Source: Bacillus sp. FJAT-27225 (GTDB lineage: Bacteria > Bacillota > Bacilli > Bacillales > Cytobacillaceae). Taken from it: 64,000 bases of DNA. The DNA lies in assembly GCF_001685025.1 (NCBI RefSeq), contig NZ_MAYU01000021.1, forward strand, positions 248,001 through 312,000. Direction: 5' to 3'. The translations under genes and the position numbers were made by a program. Shown piece by piece: positions 43,979 through 51,447 of the stretch (the stretch's first letter is position 1; each line of letters begins with the position of its first letter). The notes beneath the pieces were generated by a model. That model saw only the letters and a program-made list of their open reading frames with translations. It was not told where the DNA came from and did no database searches.

Positions 43979-44019
43979 TTTGATTTTTGTAAGAAAAACG
44001 AGAGCGCTTTTGTGATAGG

Positions 44020-44046
44020 CAAAAAAGCCTTTTTATTAAAAAAGGC
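44020..44046 (-). terminator. Terminator of lutR
   Basis: On the minus transcript GCCTTTTT...AAAAAGGC hairpin followed by TTTTTTG. Confidence 0.7.
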
Positions 44047-44053
44047 AGAAAAG

Positions 44054-44791
44054 TTATAGTGATAGTGGAGACGACATATAATATTTTGTTAATATTTCTT
44101 CAACATTATCGAGGTGCTCTAGCATAAGCAATCTGGAAAGGTCAGGGTTTTGAGCAGCAATTGCTTTATAAATGGACAAATGTTCATCATATAGCTTTTC
44201 GGTGGTCGTTTGTTTGGAATAAAGCCAAACTTTACGTGTCTCTTTCATTGTTTCCCGCATGAGGCTTGAGACCTGCCCCATCAAATTAAGAAGCATTGGG
44301 TTGTCTGCAGCTTCTGCTACTGCAAAGTGGAAATGGAGATCGGCCTGTTCCCCAAGCTCTTCATTCCCATGAGCCCTTTCCATTTCCTCAAGTGCCCTCT
44401 CCATATTCAATAAGTGCACATGGCTGCGTTTTAAAGCTGCTGCCGACGCAGTTCCGGTCTCGATTATTTTTCGTAATTCAAGTAGATTTTCAATATCTTT
44501 TTTGTTCATCAATATTGAAGTCGATAATGGAAAGGAGATATCTTTTGATACAGATTCTCTTACAAAAGTCCCTTCCCCTTGCCTCAATTCAATTAACCCC
44601 ATCGCTTTAAGTGCAGACAGCGCCTCTCGGACTGCTGACCGCCCTACCTGGAAGTTCGCAGCCAGCTGCTGGACAGAATCCAGTTTGTCCCCTGGCCTTA
44701 CCTCCCCGCTTCGAATCATTTCATGAAGTGCTTCAGCAACTTCCTCATATATCTTTTTTGGTTTTATTTTTTTGTAGTTCAAATCATTCAT
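44054..44791 (-). CDS. lutR: GntR/FadR-type regulator LutR
   Basis: 245 aa. N-terminal GntR winged helix (KIYEEVAEALHEMIRSGEVRPGDKLDSVQQLAANFQVGRSAVREALSALKAMGLIELRQGEGTFVRE). The FCD-type helical ligand domain follows (ELRKIIETGTASAAALKR ... DLHFHFAVAEAADNPMLLNLM). Position between lutABC and the lactate permease, with a shared operator before each, makes LutR, the lactate-responsive repressor, the natural call. No operator of the same type was found directly before lutR itself. Confidence 0.93.
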   Translation of the reverse strand: MNDLNYKKIKPKKIYEEVAEALHEMIRSGEVRPGDKLDSVQQLAANFQVGRSAVREALSALKAMGLIELRQGEGTFVRESVSKDISFPLSTSILMNKKDIENLLELRKIIETGTASAAALKRSHVHLLNMERALEEMERAHGNEELGEQADLHFHFAVAEAADNPMLLNLMGQVSSLMRETMKETRKVWLYSKQTTTEKLYDEHLSIYKAIAAQNPDLSRLLMLEHLDNVEEILTKYYMSSPLSL

Positions 44792-44952
44792 CCCCTAAAA
44801 AGGTCGTTCTGTTGACTGCCTTTTATTATACAATGATTTTTACGAATGAAAACCCATATTCCTTAATTTTGAAGAAAGCGATTTATCGTAATTGGTTTAA
44901 CTCTACCATTATGGTAATAAAGCCATAGTTTAGAAAATTTGCGTAAAAATGG

Positions 44953-44981
44953 TTGTTTTTTAATAGAATGACAAATATAAT
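44953..44981 (+). promoter_or_regulatory. lctP promoter
   Basis: TTGTTT (44953-44958), 17-bp spacer, perfect TATAAT (44976-44981). The LutR operator and cre-like site lie just downstream, in blocking position. The 333-base gap 44792-45124 holds no gene. Confidence 0.7.
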
Positions 44982-45006
44982 TTTGGCTAGGGAGTTGAAA
45001 GGTCCA

Positions 45007-45019
45007 GTCGTCAGATGAC
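45007..45019. promoter_or_regulatory. LutR operator of lctP
   Basis: GTCGTCAGATGAC, one base off the dyad found before lutA (in reverse complement), about 25 nt downstream of the -10 element. Confidence 0.75.
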
Positions 45020-45031
45020 CGTACCACTCAT

Positions 45032-45045
45032 TGAAAGCGCTTCAA
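45032..45045 (+). promoter_or_regulatory. cre-like site before lctP
   Basis: TGAAAGCGCTTCAA has the cre core TGAAAGCGCT but a shifted right arm; weaker than the fix site. Confidence 0.4.
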
Positions 45046-45124
45046 TAGAGTTGTAAGGAAGGAGGAAATGTCGCGAGGGACATCACATGTAGGATACTTA
45101 TGCTATGCTGGGGGGATTACGCTT

Positions 45125-46818
45125 ATGAGTTTTACGCAAAATTTTACTGCAGTCGGGGATAATCTTGCCTTATCGGCACTTGTTGCTGTCATTCCAATTC
45201 TCTATTTCTTCTGGGCTTTGGCTATTAAGAGAATGAAAGGCCATATTGCCGGTATAACGACACTATTAGTAGCAATTGTGCTCGCAATCATCGCTTATAA
45301 AATGCCTGCCGGTCTAGCTGTTATGTCCGCTACTCAAGGGGCGGTATATGGGGTATTGCCAATCGGCTGGATCATTATTACCTCTGTATTCCTTTACAAA
45401 CTAACTGTTAAGACTGGCCAATTCAATATAATTAGGAGCTCTGTTCTATCGATTACAGAAGACCGGCGTCTACAGGCGCTTTTGGTGGCATTTTCGTTCG
45501 GAGCATTTCTTGAAGGAGCTGCCGGGTTTGGTGCACCTGTTGCGATTTCGGCTGCATTGCTAGTTGGCCTTGGTTTCAATCCTCTCTATGCCGCAGGCCT
45601 TTGCTTAATTGCAAACACGGCACCTGTTGCATTTGGAGCGATTGGTATCCCAATTATCGCGGTTGAGGGTCCGACTGGGATTCCTGCAATGGAAATATCC
45701 AAAATGGTTGGCCGCCAGCTTCCGTTCCTGTCCGTTTTCATTCCATTTTATCTTGTTATGATTATGGCTGGCTGGAAGCGGACAAAAGAAGTTATGCCTG
45801 CTATCCTTGTTTCTGGTATCTCCTTTGCTGTCAATATCTGTCCTCGAATTTCCTTGGACCTGAGCTGCCTGATATCCTGTCATCATTAGTATCGCTATTC
45901 GCGCTGGCAATTTTCCTTCGCTTTTGGAAACCAAAGACCATCTTCCGTTTCTCGGCTGAACAGGAACTTGCGGCCACTTCGGCAGCAACGAAAACGGCAG
46001 TGGGAAATGAACCAACCTATACAGCTGGACAAATTTTTAAAGCCTGGTCTCCTTTCCTTGTCTTGACTGCGATTATCTCCCTTTGGGGCATTCCAACCAT
46101 CAAACAGGCACTAACAGGTATTTACGCTGGAGAAAACGTGATTTTAAGAGCAGTCAATTCTATTGGACAAGCCCTTACCTTACATCCGGCAGTTCCGTTC
46201 CTGGATGGGAATATCATTGATTCGGCAGGCAATCCAATTGCTGCGCTTTATAAACTAGATATTCTAGGAGCTGCGGGGACAGCAATCCTAATCGCTGCAA
46301 TTATCTCTAAGTTCATTGTCAAAATTAGCTGGAGCGGTTTCTTAAAAACGTTTGTCGAAACCCTCAATGAATTGAAATTCCCGATTTTGACGATTGCATC
46401 TGTCGTTGCGTTTGCCTACGTTACAAACGCTTCCGGTATGAGTACGACTCTCGGTATGTCTCTTGCCAAAACAGGTTCCGTCCTATTCCCGTTCTTCTCG
46501 CCGTTCCTCGGCTGGCTCGGGGTATTCATCACCGGTTCCGATACATCAGCGAACCTATTGTTTGGTAACCTGCAAAAAATCACCGCAAACAATATTGGCA
46601 TGAGCGAAGTCCTCGCGGTTGCAGCGAACTCGTCAGGCGGGGTAACCGGAAAAATGATCTCCCCGCAATCCATAGCAGTCGCCTGTGCAGCTGTCGGGCT
46701 GGCCGGCAAGGAATCCGACTTGTTCCGCTTTACAGTGAAGCATAGTCTTTTCCTAGTAACGCTGATTGGAATCATGACATGGCTGCAGCATACATTCTTT
46801 GGCTTTATGATTCCTTAA
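45125..46818 (+). pseudogene. lctP: L-lactate permease LctP/LutP, frameshifted
   Basis: About 563 codons encode a full LctP-type permease (12-14 helices), but in two frames. Frame one (start ATG 45125, MSFTQNFTAVGDNLALSAL, aligned with the LutP start) runs through GAFLEGAAGFGAPVAISAALLVGLGFNPLYAAG and breaks after GISFAV, ending at TAG 45889. Frame two resumes at 45832 with QYLSSNFLGPELPDIL and goes to IMTWLQHTFFGFMIP at the normal stop. One base (or four) is missing after 45831. The site is not a homopolymer. An in-frame ATG at 45068 with a close AGGAGG would add 19 unrelated residues. If real, lactate uptake by this route is lost while lutABC stays intact. Confidence 0.88.
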
Positions 46819-47014
46819 GCCATTTTTGAACAAAAGGAGCGCCTAAATCTTTATTTTCCTTAAAGTTAAAGACTTTGCCATCATTGGCAAGGTTTTTTCG
46901 TTCAGTGCTAGCATACAATCCAAATTCTCTGCCGAGGTTCCGGTTCGCAGGACGAAACTTTTTTTCAACAACATAGTTCGTACCTACCTTCCATTTCGTG
47001 AGCTTATGCCCCAC
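46805..47014 (-). CDS. Small basic hypothetical protein, 69 aa
   Basis: Open frame on the minus strand in the lctP-radical SAM gap. A GTG at 47014 lies 5 nt after AAGGA; upstream TATACA (about 47041) may be a -10. The sequence has a folded-protein look: KVGTNYVVEKKFRPANRNLGREFGLYASTERKNLANDGKVFNF ... FVQKWLKES. It overlaps the 3' end of lctP by 14 nt in antisense. No family recognised; the exact start is uncertain and a GTG at 47038 is the alternative. Confidence 0.5.
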   Translation of the reverse strand: MGHKLTKWKVGTNYVVEKKFRPANRNLGREFGLYASTERKNLANDGKVFNFKENKDLGAPFVQKWLKES

Positions 47015-47085
47015 CCCCTTCCTTTTACAACTTATCACTTGTATACTAAAATATTAGGTAAGAATTATCGTAAGGGAGTAAGCTC

Positions 47086-48831
47086 ATGAAAATCATTTGT
47101 TCAACATTGAACGCCAAATATATTCATACCAATCTTGCAATCCGATACCTGAAAGCTTATGCACAGCCGGAGTTTACGGTTGAATTGGCTGAGTATACGA
47201 TTAAAGACCCGGCGATGAATATTGTTTCAGATTTAATTTCCAGGAAACCGGATGTGATCGGATTCAGCTGTTATATTTGGAACATTGAAGAAACCATTAA
47301 AGTTGTTTCCATGATAAAAAAAATCAATCCTGGCATTGCGGTTGTTTTGGGTGGCCCTGAAGTTACCTATGACACAATCGAGTGGCTTGAGCGTATTCCA
47401 GAGGTGGATTATATAATCGCGGGCGAGGGAGAACTTGCATTCAAGGAACTGCTTACCCAGCTCCAGGGCCTTGAACCGGATTTCAGCAAGGTTTCTGGTC
47501 TTGCTTACCGGCTAAATGGAAAAATAAAACTAAACTTTCAGTCAGGTAAACTTGATTTGAAGCAAATCCCCTCGCCATACTGTTTCCCTGAGGATGCCCC
47601 TCAATTAGGCAAAAGGGTTACCTATATCGAAACGAGCCGGGGATGCCCATTCAGCTGTCAGTTCTGCCTCTCTTCAATAGAAGTAGGCGTCCGTTATTTT
47701 GATAGAGAAAAAATAAAGGAAGATATCCGCTATTTGATGGCAAATGGAGCAAAAACAATTAAATTTGTCGACAGAACCTTCAATATTAGTAGAAGTTATG
47801 CCATGGACATGTTCCGCTTTCTGATAGACGAGCATGTTCCCGGTACTGTGTTCCAGTTTGAAATAACAGCTGACATCATGAGGCCGGAAGTAATTGAATT
47901 CCTTAATACGGAGGCTCCTAAAGGCTTGTTCCGCTTCGAGATTGGGGTTCAGTCCACCAATGACTATACCAATGAACTCGTCAAACGAAAGCAGAACTTC
48001 GAAAAATTAAAGCGGACTGTAACAATGGTAAAAGAAGGCGGCAAGATTGACCAGCACCTGGATTTAATTGCGGGCTTACCGGAAGAAAATTACCAATCGT
48101 TCAGAAAAACATTTAATGACGTGTTTGAAATGAGGCCGGAGGAACTGCAGCTAGGGTTCCTTAAAATGTTGCGGGGAACAGGGCTCCGGATTCGCGCCGA
48201 TGAGCATTCGTATATTTATATGGACCATGCTCCTTATGAAATTCTCGGAAACAATGTTCTTTCTTTTGAAGATATCATCCGTATCAAACAGGTTGAAGAT
48301 GTTCTGGAGAAATATTGGAACAGCCACAGGATGGATGCAACAGTTGAATATTTAATTCAGCATGTATTCGATTCAGCTTTTGACTTTTTCCAGGAATTCG
48401 GAACATATTGGGATAGGAAAGGCTGGTCGAGGATAGGGCATCAGCTCGAGGACCTGTTCAAAAGGCTTTATTCATTTCTTAAAGACCGGAAAATCGGTGG
48501 GCTTGAAATTGTTGAAGGCCTGATGAAATATGATTATCTTTCAAGGCAGAGGTATAGCCCGCGCAAACCTTGGTGGGACAACCGTTATTCCAAAAAAGAC
48601 TTAAGCAGCAAATATCAGCTTCTTTTACAGGATCCATCAATAGCAGGGATAGGTTTCAAGGACTTGGATTTATCGGAAAAAGAGCTGTACAAGCATACTC
48701 TTTTGGAACCCATTCCTTTTGATGTTGACTACTATCAGTCCTCAGGTAAAATTCATGCTGCTGATTCTGTTATGGTTGTTTATTATGACCCGGCCGGAAC
48801 TGGGCCGCTCATCTCTTCGTTCGCATCATAA
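47086..48831 (+). CDS. B12-binding radical SAM protein with DUF4080
   Basis: 581 aa. N-terminal cobalamin-binding fold (about 1-130: ICSTLNAKYIHTNLAIRYL; VLGGPEVTYD; YIIAGEGELAFKELL). Radical SAM barrel with RGCPFSCQFCLSS (Cys187, Cys191, Cys194) and the C-terminal DUF4080 domain after about 370. Class B radical SAM enzymes of this type methylate or rearrange unreactive carbon centres; the substrate is unknown. The DxHxxG cobalamin-ligand motif is not evident in the N-terminal domain, so cobalamin may bind base-off without a His ligand. ATG 47086 follows AAGGGAG. Single gene. Confidence 0.88.
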   Translation: MKIICSTLNAKYIHTNLAIRYLKAYAQPEFTVELAEYTIKDPAMNIVSDLISRKPDVIGFSCYIWNIEETIKVVSMIKKINPGIAVVLGGPEVTYDTIEWLERIPEVDYIIAGEGELAFKELLTQLQGLEPDFSKVSGLAYRLNGKIKLNFQSGKLDLKQIPSPYCFPEDAPQLGKRVTYIETSRGCPFSCQFCLSSIEVGVRYFDREKIKEDIRYLMANGAKTIKFVDRTFNISRSYAMDMFRFLIDEHVPGTVFQFEITADIMRPEVIEFLNTEAPKGLFRFEIGVQSTNDYTNELVKRKQNFEKLKRTVTMVKEGGKIDQHLDLIAGLPEENYQSFRKTFNDVFEMRPEELQLGFLKMLRGTGLRIRADEHSYIYMDHAPYEILGNNVLSFEDIIRIKQVEDVLEKYWNSHRMDATVEYLIQHVFDSAFDFFQEFGTYWDRKGWSRIGHQLEDLFKRLYSFLKDRKIGGLEIVEGLMKYDYLSRQRYSPRKPWWDNRYSKKDLSSKYQLLLQDPSIAGIGFKDLDLSEKELYKHTLLEPIPFDVDYYQSSGKIHAADSVMVVYYDPAGTGPLISSFAS

Positions 48832-48858
48832 GCCGGCAGACGCCGGCTTATTTTTTCT
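48829..48858 (+). terminator. Terminator of the radical SAM gene
   Basis: TAAGCCGGC / GCCGGCTTA stem starting at the stop codon, followed by TTTTTTC. The right arm overlaps the stop of the convergent 51-aa gene. Confidence 0.85.
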
Positions 48859-49003
48859 TTTCTTCCTTTTCGTTTTTATCCTCGCGTTCGTTTTTATGCC
48901 AGCGCTCAGCAAAAAGTTCGTATAACTTAATCCCATTTACATCGCCAAATTCGATGCCGAACTCTTCATAAAACGCCCTGTCCCGCTGTCGGTGTTCCCT
49001 CAT
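48848..49003 (-). CDS. Tiny charged protein, 51 aa
   Basis: ATG 49003, overlapping the stop of the upstream small gene (TGATG), with GGGCGAGG a few bases upstream. MREHRQRDRAFYEEFGIEFGDVNGIKLYELFAERW is a plausible helical mini-domain, followed by a lysine/glutamate-rich tail ending EEKKK. Too short for the usual annotation cut-off, but the tight coupling and codon pattern support it. No known family recalled. Confidence 0.6.
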   Translation of the reverse strand: MREHRQRDRAFYEEFGIEFGDVNGIKLYELFAERWHKNEREDKNEKEEKKK

Positions 49004-49164
49004 CAGCCTCGCCCTTTCCTTCCCTGCTTCGAATTACGGTTAGCACCTTTCATTGGATCTTCTTCATGGGCAAGCTCTGCGGAAAAATCAGATTCCATTG
49101 AATTTTTATGAGGGGTCTTACTGTATTTCTCGACGGCATTTCGTTCTGCTTTTCTTTTGGCCAT
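49003..49164 (-). CDS. Tiny basic protein, 53 aa
   Basis: ATG 49164 follows AGGAGGGAAGAGA at ideal spacing. The protein MAKRKAERNAVEKYSKTPHK.. is basic and hydrophilic, with a second half containing SDFSAELAHEEDPMKGANRNSK and a Lys/Arg/Gly end. The composition resembles minor small acid-soluble or spore-associated proteins of Bacillus, but I cannot match it to a named Ssp. It is cotranscribed with the next tiny gene. Confidence 0.65.
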   Translation of the reverse strand: MAKRKAERNAVEKYSKTPHKNSMESDFSAELAHEEDPMKGANRNSKQGRKGRG

Positions 49165-49257
49165 TCTCTTCCCTCCTATAGTCCATATTCAAACCTTAGT
49201 TTTTCCACAGACACCCCTTTCATTCATTAAAAACGAACCAAGTAAATGCTGCAGGAA

Positions 49258-49515
49258 TGATAAAGTGAACCTCAATCAGTAGAGGTTATCTTCACCCCCT
49301 GGTTGTTAGCCCCGTTCTACTTCGACTACTATCTCCACTTACGCACAGATGATACGGAGTACAAACCCGACTGGTTCAACTAAGCCGAGTAGAGGTCACA
49401 GCGGCGAGTTTCACTTTAACTCACGAATGGCTATACGGACAGTTGACCCCAACTGTATATGTAGAATCTTGAGGAGGGTCTTACTTCCCATTATTATCGG
49501 ATAAAATTTCATCAG
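49258..49515. repeat. Structured repeat element, copy B (diverged)
   Basis: Related to 7739-7978: shared blocks include GATAAAGTGAA, CCCGTTCTACT, TGGTTCAACTAAGCCG, CACAGCGGC, AGTTTCACT and GGACAGTTG in the same order. Direct-repeat-like ends are again present: GATAAAGTGAACCTCAATCAG (49259-49279) and GGATAAAATTTCATCAG (49499-49515). The long-range stem AGTGAACCTC (49264-49273) / GAGTTTCACT (49406-49415) is kept at 9 of 10 pairs, with a T-A to C-G change relative to copy A. Local hairpins differ in sequence (CAGTTG/CAACTG at 49440-49455). Fills most of the gap 49165-49549. Confidence 0.6.
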
Positions 49516-49549
49516 CTTCTAACAATAGTAATAAAAAGGAGGAAGGTAT

Positions 49550-49897
49550 ATGAAGGATGATAGAAACAAACTGACTCCCCCACAAATTGATGGGACAATG
49601 CCTCACCAAGTAAATGCCGCTGATTTCAAAGATACCGGAATTAAAATTCAGTCCCCATTTATAAACAAGCATGGTGTGGTTATAGGAGACAGCTTATACT
49701 CCTCACCCAACTCTCCATTGGAAAACTGGTCAGATGATACTGATCCCGAAATAATGGCTGGAGAGGAATGGATCCATCCGACAAATGATATAGGATGGAA
49801 TACATTAGAAAACCGCGAATTAATTGAAAGCAAACAATTACCACAAGGTGTTTCCTTCATGCATCCTGTAAAAGATACAGGGAAAGGAACTGACTAA
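49550..49897 (+). CDS. Small hydrophilic protein, DUF3905-like
   Basis: 115 aa from ATG 49550 after AAAAGGAGGAAGG. Acidic, low in hydrophobic residues: LTPPQIDGTMPHQVNAADFKDTGIKIQSPFINKHGVVIGDSLYSSPNSPLENWSDDTDPEIMAGEEWIHPTNDIGWNTLENRELIE. This resembles the DUF3905 family of Bacillus proteins by memory; the function is unknown. Followed 3 nt later by another small gene on the same strand. Confidence 0.7.
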   Translation: MKDDRNKLTPPQIDGTMPHQVNAADFKDTGIKIQSPFINKHGVVIGDSLYSSPNSPLENWSDDTDPEIMAGEEWIHPTNDIGWNTLENRELIESKQLPQGVSFMHPVKDTGKGTD

Positions 49898-49900
49898 GAT

Positions 49901-50083
49901 TTGCCTGAAAGTTATCGCCCGATCACCCAGTATTTCAGGAAAGCTTCTCGGATGGATCAGGCTGCCAAATTTCCGAAGGATTTTTTATTGGATCCTCAGG
50001 CAGGTGTAACGCCTGGGGATTCCCCCGAATTTCTTGATAACCTAGCAGTAGAAATGTTCAGCCGCTGGGACACATCCCATTAA
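49901..50083 (+). CDS. Small hypothetical protein, 60 aa
   Basis: TTG 49901 with AAAGGAAC about 10 nt upstream at the end of the preceding gene. PESYRPITQYFRKASRMDQAAKFPKDFLLDPQAGVTPGDSPEFLDNLAVEMFSRWDTSH: hydrophilic, helix-prone. Probably an operon with 49550-49897. No family recognised. Genes like this in spore-formers are often expressed during sporulation, but no sporulation promoter was found here. Confidence 0.6.
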   Translation: MPESYRPITQYFRKASRMDQAAKFPKDFLLDPQAGVTPGDSPEFLDNLAVEMFSRWDTSH

Positions 50084-50217
50084 CCCATACTATTAGCACC
50101 AAGCCTATATAGATTAAAAATACTATAGCAGGCCCCCTCCCAGTTCTTTATAATAAGGGTAACACCGGCTTAAGCAGCCCGACTTTTGCCAAACCTAAGA
50201 GAACAGGAGGTAAATCC

Positions 50218-51348
50218 ATGATCCTTCCGGAATTGGCTGAAAAAATTGTCAATGAAGTGAAAAAACTAATCGACGAAGATATCATTGTAGTAAATACCGA
50301 TGGGAATATTATCGCAAGTACAGACCGTTCTAGAATTGGTTCCTTTCATGAAGGGGCAAAGATTGCGGCAATGGAAAAACGAAAGCTTGAAATTTCGAAA
50401 GAAGATCAGCAGAAATTAAAAGGTGTTAAGGCCGGGATTAATTTCCCTATATTTTTTCAACACGATGTTATCGGAATTATTGGAATAACCGGCGAACCTT
50501 CATCTGTTACACCATTTGGTGAGATTGTCAGAAAAATGACTGAACTTTTAATTAGTGAAAATTATTATTACGAACAATACGAATGGAAATCAAGGGCAAT
50601 TGAGGCGTTAGTGATGGATTGGCTTCGATTGGCTGATTGGGATAGCTCCTTCCTCGACAGGGCCAGGCTTCTCTCTATTGACATGTCTATTGAAAGAATT
50701 GGCACTATTATTGAATTACATCAAATAGGCTCCCCACTTCCCCGGAGTACCTGGGCAGCCATATTAGGCTGGCGCGGCCTGTCCAAATCCGATGTCGCTG
50801 CACGCTGGGGAAATGACCGGATTATCCTGTTACTGGATGAGTCAAACTATAAAACGCGCCAGGAAGTTCACTTCAAGCTCACGCAATTTGCCGATTTTAT
50901 CAAGTCAATAGCTGGAGTTGACGTATATACCGGCATAGGGCCACCCGTAACCCCAAGAGAAATCAGCCATTCCTATACTCATGCAGCAAGGGCTCTTAAA
51001 ATCGCTTCCCCTTCAAAGCCAATAGTCTTTGATGAAGATTTAACGCTGGAAATGCTGTTGGATGGTCTCAGCTCAACTTTGAAAAAGGAATTTATTTATC
51101 GGACACTTGGCACAATTCTTCATGAAAAGGAACTTCTCCTTACAATCAGGGAATTATTTAACCAGAACCATGCCATGAAACAAACAGCAGCCACCTTGCA
51201 TATCCATATCAATACACTACATTATAGGCTGAAGAAAATCCTCGACTTGACCGGCTTTGACCTCAGGAAAACCCACGATATGATCACAATTTATTTGGCA
51301 ATCCTTATTTTAGATGAACAAACAAATAATTCTCATAAAAACCATTGA
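50218..51348 (+). CDS. ysfB: CdaR-type transcriptional regulator (YsfB-like)
   Basis: 376 aa. N-terminal sugar-diacid recognition domain (ELAEKIVNEVKKLIDEDIIVVNTDGNIIASTDRSRIGSFHEGA; GINFPIFFQHDVIGIIGITGEPSSV). C-terminal PucR-type helix-turn-helix NHAMKQTAATLHIHINTLHYRLKKILDLTG. CdaR-like proteins activate operons for glycolate, glycerate or sugar diacids. It lies upstream of glcD-glcF on the same strand, exactly as ysfB-ysfC-ysfD in B. subtilis, so it probably activates glycolate oxidation. ATG 50218 after AGGAGG. Confidence 0.88.
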   Translation: MILPELAEKIVNEVKKLIDEDIIVVNTDGNIIASTDRSRIGSFHEGAKIAAMEKRKLEISKEDQQKLKGVKAGINFPIFFQHDVIGIIGITGEPSSVTPFGEIVRKMTELLISENYYYEQYEWKSRAIEALVMDWLRLADWDSSFLDRARLLSIDMSIERIGTIIELHQIGSPLPRSTWAAILGWRGLSKSDVAARWGNDRIILLLDESNYKTRQEVHFKLTQFADFIKSIAGVDVYTGIGPPVTPREISHSYTHAARALKIASPSKPIVFDEDLTLEMLLDGLSSTLKKEFIYRTLGTILHEKELLLTIRELFNQNHAMKQTAATLHIHINTLHYRLKKILDLTGFDLRKTHDMITIYLAILILDEQTNNSHKNH

Positions 51349-51368
51349 TTTTTGTATGTATATACATA

Positions 51369-51391
51369 GCAGGCGATTGCCTGTTTTTTTA
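51369..51391 (+). terminator. Short terminator between ysfB and glcD
   Basis: CAGGC / GCCTG stem with a GATT loop and T7. Allows glcDF to be expressed separately or by read-through. Confidence 0.65.
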
Positions 51392-51447
51392 TAATGGAAA
51401 TATGGCCTTATGAAACCGCTTTATTTAATACGATAGGAGGAAAAGCA

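Noticed and set aside
44000-44018. Second cre-like sequence (GAGAGCGCTTTTG) near lutA
   Set aside because: Left arm does not fit the consensus, and it lies next to the lutR terminator.
45068-45124. Upstream ATG 45068 as the lctP start
   Set aside because: Despite a close AGGAGG, the 19 extra residues do not match other lactate permeases, whose start aligns with ATG 45125.
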